Below are positions 58,779 to 64,000 of a DNA stretch of 64,000 bases, one piece after another (the stretch's first letter is position 1; each line of letters begins with the position of its first letter). This stretch comes from Homarus americanus (taxonomy: Eukaryota; Arthropoda; Malacostraca; Decapoda; Nephropidae). A program made the translations under genes and the position numbers. The notes below the pieces were generated by a model. The model had not been told where the DNA came from, ran no database searches, and was given only the letters and a program-made list of their open reading frames with translations. The DNA is taken from contig NW_024748870.1 of NCBI RefSeq assembly GCF_018991925.1, positions 700,187 through 764,186 of the forward strand, given 5' to 3'.

Positions 58779-58914
58779 CCTGGGTGGCTCACCACGAGAT
58801 TCTTTGATAATATAATGTGAGATGATACAACGGCACGGTCAGCTTAGATCCACTGGATGGAACGCCAGATAGTTGGGTGGCTGTGCCCAACCAACCTGGT
58901 AGTTACAAGATTAG

Positions 58915-59240
58915 CGAGATTATCCTAAAATTATATCTTGGGGTTATGAGACGTCACTTGGATTATGCAGTTCAGTTCTGGTCGCCGTACTAGAGAATGA
59001 ATATAGAATCCCTTGAAAGAATTCAGAGGAGGATGACAAGACTAATCCTGGGCATTAGGAACCTTGAGTACAGAGACATGTTAAAGCATCTTAATCTGCA
59101 CTCCCTCGAGAGACGTAGCGTGAGTGGCGATATGATCGAATATAAATGGAAGTCGGCTAAACAAAGTTGATATAACAAGTTACCAAACATCATCATTAAC
59201 TCTAATACGCTGGATAGCTTCAAACATAGGATCGTTAGCT
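58915..59240 (+). pseudogene. CR1 C-terminal fragment inside MULE
   Basis: Plus strand: KLYLGVMRRHLDYAVQFWSP, RMNIESLERIQRRMTRLILG, NLEYRDMLKHLNLHSLERRS, then LPNIIINSNTLDSFKHRI. It corresponds to the end of CR1 ORF2 in the copies at 57683-58060 and 19430-19545, but in opposite orientation to the interrupted host copy. Confidence 0.8.
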
Positions 59241-60383
59241 CGTTAGCTCGTTTGTGGTTCGTGAGCTCGAGGTGAAATTTGTTGTACCATTTTTTCCTAG
59301 TATGAAAATTTTGCCATTTTTTTCTGTGCCATTTATTCCGAGTAACTCCCTGAATTAATCTGCCGCACTATTTTGGTGCCATCCGCAAACTTGCTTATGT
59401 CACTGCTCATCCCAGTATCTAGATCGTTTATGTAGATTATGAACAAGAGTGGCCCAGTACTGACCCCTGGGGAACCACACTGGTTACACAGCCCCACTCA
59501 GAATTAACCACATCTACGCTGACCCTCTGTTTTCTATCGGTGAGCCATGATTTTATCCAATTCAAAACTTTCCCCTCGATACCATGAGCCTTAATTTTTC
59601 TCAGAAGCCTCTGATGTGGTACTCTGTCAAACGCTTTGCTAAAGTCTAAGTAAATAGCATTGTAATTTTCGTCATTATCTACTACCTCGAAGACTTTCCT
59701 AAAACACGTCAGCAGATTTGTTAGACAAGATTTTCCCTTTGCAAATCCATGTTGAGAGTCGTAGATTAATTTGATTTTCTCTCCTGATGTGATCGGATGC
59801 TATTTGCTATAATTGATTTAAGAAACTTCCCCACTACTGATGTCAAACTAATCGGCAAATAATTTGAAGCTCATTCTCTGTCTCCATTTTTAAATATGGG
59901 TACTACTACATTTGCCTGTTTCCACAAGTCTGGCACAACTCCCTTGTCAAATGATTTTGAAAATAAATTTACAAGGGGTCCGCTAATCTATTCCTTACAC
60001 CCTTTCAAAACTCGAGGGAAAATTTCATCCGGCCACGGGGATTTTGTCTTCTTTAATTTATTTATCTTCTTAAGAACATCCTCTTTTCTGATAGTGATAT
60101 TCTTTAATTTTCTTCTTCATTTCCCCTAAATATCAGTTCCACCTCTGGCATTTCCTCGTGAATTTCTTCTGTGAAAACTGATAAGAAGTAGCTGTTTAAT
60201 GTTTTGCTTATTTTCTCACTATTGTCGATCACTTCCCCCTCTCTCTGACTTTAAAGGTCCCACTTTGTCCTTGACGTTTGTCCTATATACCTGGAAAATC
60301 AATTGGGATTCACCTTGGATTCACTTGCTATCCTAATTTCGTAGGCCCTCCTTGCCTTCCTAATTTTCATAAGGTCGGAGAAC

Positions 60384-60388
<5 letters not shown>

Positions 60389-60479
<91 letters not shown>
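60389..60479. repeat. (TA)n microsatellite
   Basis: TA run directly next to the end of PLE 2, as at PLE 1. Confidence 0.96.
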
Positions 60480-60482
<3 letters not shown>

Positions 60483-61076
60483 AGTACATCACTGTAGGTG
60501 CGCGTGATCTAGGTATATGCTGATAACCACAAGGAAAGAAGAAAACACGAAGTCCCCAAGCGCTTTCGTGTAATTCACATCTTCAGGGGTGGGTACAGAC
60601 TAAAGAGAAGTACAAAACAAGGTGTATATATACAGAGGAGGGTGAGATCAGGTCCACAATGGTCAGGTATTAGGTAATGACCCTACTAATCTTTAAATAG
60701 CACTGCAACGGTCGGTAGTCAGGTCAGAGGGTAAGGTGACAAAACCTTCTCACCTGGTCACAAATCTACTTAATTACAAAATTGTCCAGTTTGTACATGC
60801 CATTACTCAAATTCATGTTGAATGCTTCGGTATGTTTAATGAGACTAGATTCTATGATGTTCCTACTATCAATTGAATTACAAGGTAATATTGAGGAGGC
60901 ATTATCCCAGTCAATGCAATGCTTGTTATCCCTCAAATGAACAAACAGAGCTTTGGATTCCTGGCCTGTCCTAACACTATATTTATGTTGTTTAAGTCTA
61001 GTTACAAGATCTTTACCTGTCTGGCCTAAGTAAAACATATTACATTCCTTGCAAGGAACTATATAAATGACACTCT
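60480..61076 (-). mobile_element. Penelope-like element 3' part (PLE 2)
   Basis: The minus strand from 61075 encodes SVIYIVPCKECNMFYLGQTG, KDLVTRLKQHKYSVRTGQES, ALFVHLRDNKHCIDWDNASS, NIIESSLIKHTEAFNMNLSN: a nearly complete GIY-YIG domain (VIY...YLG, R, H, E). This nuclease cuts DNA for PLE insertion. 60765-60480 is the non-coding end with CCTGAAGATGTGAATTACAC then GAAAGCGC. The RT domain is absent; the 5' end is cut where the CR1 begins. Confidence 0.88.
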
Positions 61077-61080
61077 AAAG

Positions 61081-61848
61081 GGGGAAAATGAAGCCCTCAG
61101 GACGGAACTCCTTCAGGTAGGTGTCCTGCCTAGCAGGACACCTGCGAAGGAGGAGCAGGCGTGGAGAGTGGTTGTCTCCAAGGGGACTAGGGTCAGGCTC
61201 AGGAAAGCTGACCAGGGTGTGGAGTGTAGTAACCAGGTGCTGCAGGAAGCTGGCGAGGAAGAGAAGAGGCAGGACGGTATGGAGCAAGGAGAGGAAAGGG
61301 CAGTTGTACAAACCCTGCCCACAGGTCAGGTCGTGGTAGTTGGGGGACAGCCAGGTGAGGTTTGTAGATAGGGCTTTTTGTGCGAGAGATAGGAAACGTA
61401 GGACTAGGGTGCATTTTCCTGGGGCTGGGATAGGGCATGTAGCTGAGAGGTTAGACAGGGTTTTGTCAGGGGAGGGTACCAATCCAGTAGTGTGTCTTAG
61501 TGTGGGAGGAAACGACATAGGTAAGGTTAGGATTGAGGAACTTTTCAAGAGTTATAGGGAGGCACTGGGGAAGATTAGAGACAGGGGAGGGATCCCGATA
61601 GTATGTGGTGTCTTGCCTAGAAGAGGGGTTGGTCGTGAATGGCTGTCCATGGCAATTGCTATAAATTGCCGACTGGAAAAACATTGTGCAAACAATGGTT
61701 GGGCATTCATTGATAGCTGGCAACGATTCTATGGCAACGACTACCTGTACAGTCACGACGGAGTACACTTGTCTCGTGAGGGGGTAAAGACTTTGTCTGC
61801 ATCCCTGGAGCGTAAAATTGTCACTCCGAAGGGGGGGTTTCGCTAGTA
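61081..61848 (+). pseudogene. CR1 ORF1 with SGNH/GDSL esterase-like domain
   Basis: The first part reads like a charged, coiled-coil segment (GTRVRLRKADQGVECSNQVL). At a GGGGG run near 61345 the frame shifts by one base, then runs open to 61846: GDSQVRFVDRAFCARDRKRR, FPGAGIGHVAERLD, CLSVGGNDIGK, YLYSHDGVHLSREGVKTL. GDSQ (nucleophile Ser), GGND (oxyanion Asn) and DGVHL (catalytic Asp and His) are the four SGNH blocks. CR1 ORF1 proteins are known to carry such an esterase domain. All catalytic residues are present. Confidence 0.85.
61119..61143. repeat. Perfect hairpin in CR1 ORF1
   Basis: AGGTGTCCTGC (61119-61129), CTA, GCAGGACACCT (61133-61143), exact reverse complements. Confidence 0.9.
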
Positions 61849-61929
61849 AAGAGAGGTCGGGGAAAGTGGGAGTCAAAAAACAAGCAGGTCCTGGGAAGTA
61901 AAATTAGTTGCTCAGGACAAGGGGTAAAA

Positions 61930-64000
61930 CAGGACCAGGGAAGGGTAGGTTTAAATGTATACTATACAAACAGTAGGAGCGTTAGAAATAAAATAGACTT
62001 GCTGAGAGCGGTTGTACGTACCGAGAATGTAGACGTCATAGCAATCACTGAAACTTGGATGAATCTGGCGAGCAAAAATTTTTTATCAGAGTACCACATA
62101 GAAGGGTACAACCTTTTTCACAAGGACAGGGAAGATAGGAAGGGGGGAGGGTTCGCACTCTTCGTCAAGGATACATTAAAATGTTGTATTAATAATTCAA
62201 TAAAGGGTGAAATAGGAACCGAGTCTGTGTGGGTAGAAATCACGGAAGGAAGATAAAAACTAAATTATGGGAGTGGTTTACAGGCCCCCAAGTCTTGGCA
62301 AAGAAGCAGCTCAGCCCATATGGCAGGAAATGAGTAGGGCAGCAAAATATAACAACCTATACATTATGGGGGATTTCAACTTCAGAAATATTGACTGGGA
62401 CAACATTGCAGGTGACTATGAATCTGAAGACTTCCTAGACGCAGTACAGGAAAAATTTTTGAAACAACTAATTACAGAACCTACTAGAGGTGACAATATA
62501 TTAGAACTAGTATTAACAAATAAAGAAAATATTATCAGAGATATCACAGTAGGGGAAGAACTAGGTAACAGTGATCACAGAGAAATCAAGTTCACCCTAA
62601 ATTGGGAAACGAAAAACAATGACAATATGGTCAGAGTCCCAAACTTTCGGTTGGCGGATTATCAGTGGTTAAGAAGGTACCTAGGTGAGGTCACCTGGGA
62701 ACAGTCACGTCAGTCCCCAGTAGGAAGGGGTGAGGTCATAGATGACACAACAATTGATCATTACTATAATATATTCACTAGTATACTACAGAAAGCACAA
62801 AAACAAAATATATCATACAGAAAAATTAGGTCAAATAAGAGTGAGCCAAGGTGGATGACCAGAAAACTTAAACATGACATAGGAATAAAGAAAGGAATAT
62901 ATAAGAAATTAAAGGGAGGGGAGGAGCAGCTCAGAAATAGGCATAATGAACTATCTAGGAATGTTAAGAAAAATGTAAGGAAAGCAAAGAGAGACTATGA
63001 AATCAAAATAGCAAGAGAATCCAAGGCGAATCCCAAGGGATTTTTCCAGGTATATAGGACAAAGGTCAAGGACAAAGTTGGGCCTTTAAAGTCAGGGAGG
63101 GGAGAAGTGATAAATGACAGTTAAGAAATATGCAAAGCATTGAACAGCTACTTATCGTTTTTCACAGGAGAAATTTGCAATGAAATTCCAGAGGTGGAAC
63201 TGATATTTAAGAGAAAGGAAGAAGAGAAATTAAAGAATATCACTATCAGAAAAGAGGATGTTCTTAAGAAGATAAATAAAGTAAAGATAACAAAATACCC
63301 AGGGCCAGATGAAATTTTCCCTCGAGTCTTGAAAGAGTGTAGGGAACAGATTAGCGGACCCCTCGTAAACTTATTTATAAAATCATTAGACACTGGAGTT
63401 GTGCCAGACTTGTGGAAACAGGCAAATGTGGTACCCATATTCAAAAAGGGAGACAGAGCATCAGCGTCAAATTACCAGCTGATCAGTTTGACGTCAGTAG
63501 TGGGGAAATTTCTTGAATCAATTATAGCAGATAGCATCCGATCGCATCTAGAGAAAAGCAAATTAATCTACGACTCTCAACATGGGTTTACAAAGGGAAA
63601 ATCTTGTCTAAAAAATCTGCTAACGTTTTTTAGGAAAGTCTTCGAGGTAGTAGATAATGACGAAAATTACGATGTTATTTATTTAGACTTTAGCAAAGCA
63701 TTTGACAGAGTACCGCATCACAGGCTTCTGAGAAAAATTAAGGCTCATGGTATCGAGGGGAAAGTTTTAAATTGGATAAAATCATGGCTCACCGATAGAA
63801 CGCAGAGGGTCAGCGTAGATGGTGTTAAATCTGAGTGGGGCCGTGTAAGCAGTGGGGTTCCCCAGGGGACAGTACTAGGCCCACTCTTGTTCATAATCTA
63901 CATAAACGATCTAGATACTGGGATCAGCAGTGACATAAGCAAGTTTGCGGATGACACCAAAATAGGGCGGCAAATTAATTCAGGGCAGGATGCAAATGCA
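61930..64000 (+). pseudogene. CR1 ORF2: endonuclease and RT (partial)
   Basis: Endonuclease: NVYYTNSRSVRNKIDLLRAV, AITETWMNLAS, GGGFALFVKDTLKC, GVVYRPPS, IMGDFNFRNIDWDN, GNSDHREIKF. RT: ITKYPGPDEIFPRVLKECR, LISLTSVVGKFLESIIADSI, DVIYLDFSKAFDRVPHHRLL, SSGVPQGTVLGPLLFIIYIN, SKFADDTKIG. FADD is intact at about 63948-63959. A frame break near 62256 and a TAA at 63122-63124 interrupt an otherwise open frame. The C-terminal end and 3' tail lie beyond the window. Confidence 0.9.

Larger units (their letters stand above)
58366..59347 (-). mobile_element. MULE-type DNA transposon inserted in CR1
   Basis: 982 bp flanked by CCCTGAAT (58358-58365 and 59348-59355). Ends share GGAAAAAATGGCACAG (58373-58388) and, reversed, GGAATAAATGGCACAG (59324-59339), with further GGAAAA-ATGG-AC repeats inside each end. 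The minus strand holds a transposase tail typical of Mutator-like elements. Target duplications in this group are usually 8-10 bp. The centre holds a CR1 fragment in plus orientation. Confidence 0.72.
57515..60388 (-). mobile_element. CR1-type LINE, minus copy (copy 2), split by a MULE
   Basis: From right to left on the minus strand: linker and RT start (60300-59345: ITIRKEDVLKKINKLKK, ISLTSVVGKFLKSIIANSI, LFIIYINDLDTG, SKFADGTKI), a MULE at 58366-59347, then the RT end (58294-57683: NTSKCSVLNIGR, CERDLGVFVSPDLLPRTQF, LALVKPHLDYSVQFWCPYY, ERRRVRGDMREIFKLVKEIN), then a 3' end. The 3' end (57519-57545) reads CTTATTTTCTTATGTTCTTA on the minus strand, the short-repeat tail of CR1-type elements. 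Motif C reads FADG, inactive. Confidence 0.88.
61077..64000 (+). mobile_element. CR1-type LINE, plus copy (copy 3), runs off the window
   Basis: ORF1 with an SGNH-type domain (61081-61848) is followed by ORF2 (61930 to window end). The order and motifs match the copies at 16950-19548 and 57515-60388. It has few lesions: one 1-nt shift in ORF1, one small disruption at about 62256 and one TAA at 63122. Confidence 0.9.

Overview
This window is a TE-saturated piece of a metazoan nuclear genome. It most resembles an arthropod, and probably a decapod crustacean: long (TA)n and (GAT)n arrays, a degenerate TTAGG block (the arthropod telomere unit), Penelope-like, CR1, I-like, Ty3/Gypsy, Helitron, MULE and mariner-type elements, and spliceosomal exons separated by repeat-filled introns. 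Species assignment is inference; no diagnostic single-copy gene is present. No bacterial operons, rRNA genes or intact tRNA genes were seen.

Host gene. Four short plus-strand exons can be read: 1214-1291 (hydrophobic leader), 54698-54808 (ankyrin-like start), 56208-56306 (one 33-residue ankyrin repeat) and 56687-56764 (capping-like segment). Every junction is phase 1 and they join in frame. The simplest reading is one ankyrin-repeat gene with a leader peptide, whose first visible intron is about 53 kb and holds almost everything else in the window.

Layout. 0-2.8 kb: RT fragments and the leader exon. 4-9.3 kb: a decayed Helitron flanked by inverted 25-bp minisatellite arrays. 9.5-10.1 kb: a LINE fragment with an inverted segment and a mariner-type MITE. 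10.8-14.6 kb: a minus-strand Gypsy remnant broken by an I-like LINE inserted in its protease active-site codons. 15-22 kb: satellites, a decayed CR1 and a Penelope-like element (PLE). 22.8 kb: a 100-N assembly gap. 22.9-24.5 kb: a LINE-B copy carrying an insertion. 25.5-29.2 kb: a non-coding LTR retrotransposon. 29.9-38 kb: LINE-B split by a full-length I-like LINE with an intact 1235-codon ORF2. 39.1-47 kb: LINE-C split by Gypsy G2. 47.2-53.2 kb: LINE-D split by Gypsy G3, a relative of G2 in the opposite orientation. 53.2-57 kb: dispersed repeat, ankyrin exons and a candidate solo LTR. 57.1-57.5 kb: TTAGG-like block. 57.5-64 kb: two opposed CR1 copies, one split by a MULE, with a PLE between them.

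The main biological signal is stratigraphy. At least five insertions can be undone by matching target-site duplications and reading-frame continuity, so relative ages can be assigned: host LINE or Gypsy first, inserted element later. The most complete coding units are the I-like LINE ORF2 (32000-35707), the G2 gag-pol frame (two nonsense codons and about two frameshifts) and the CR1 at the right edge.
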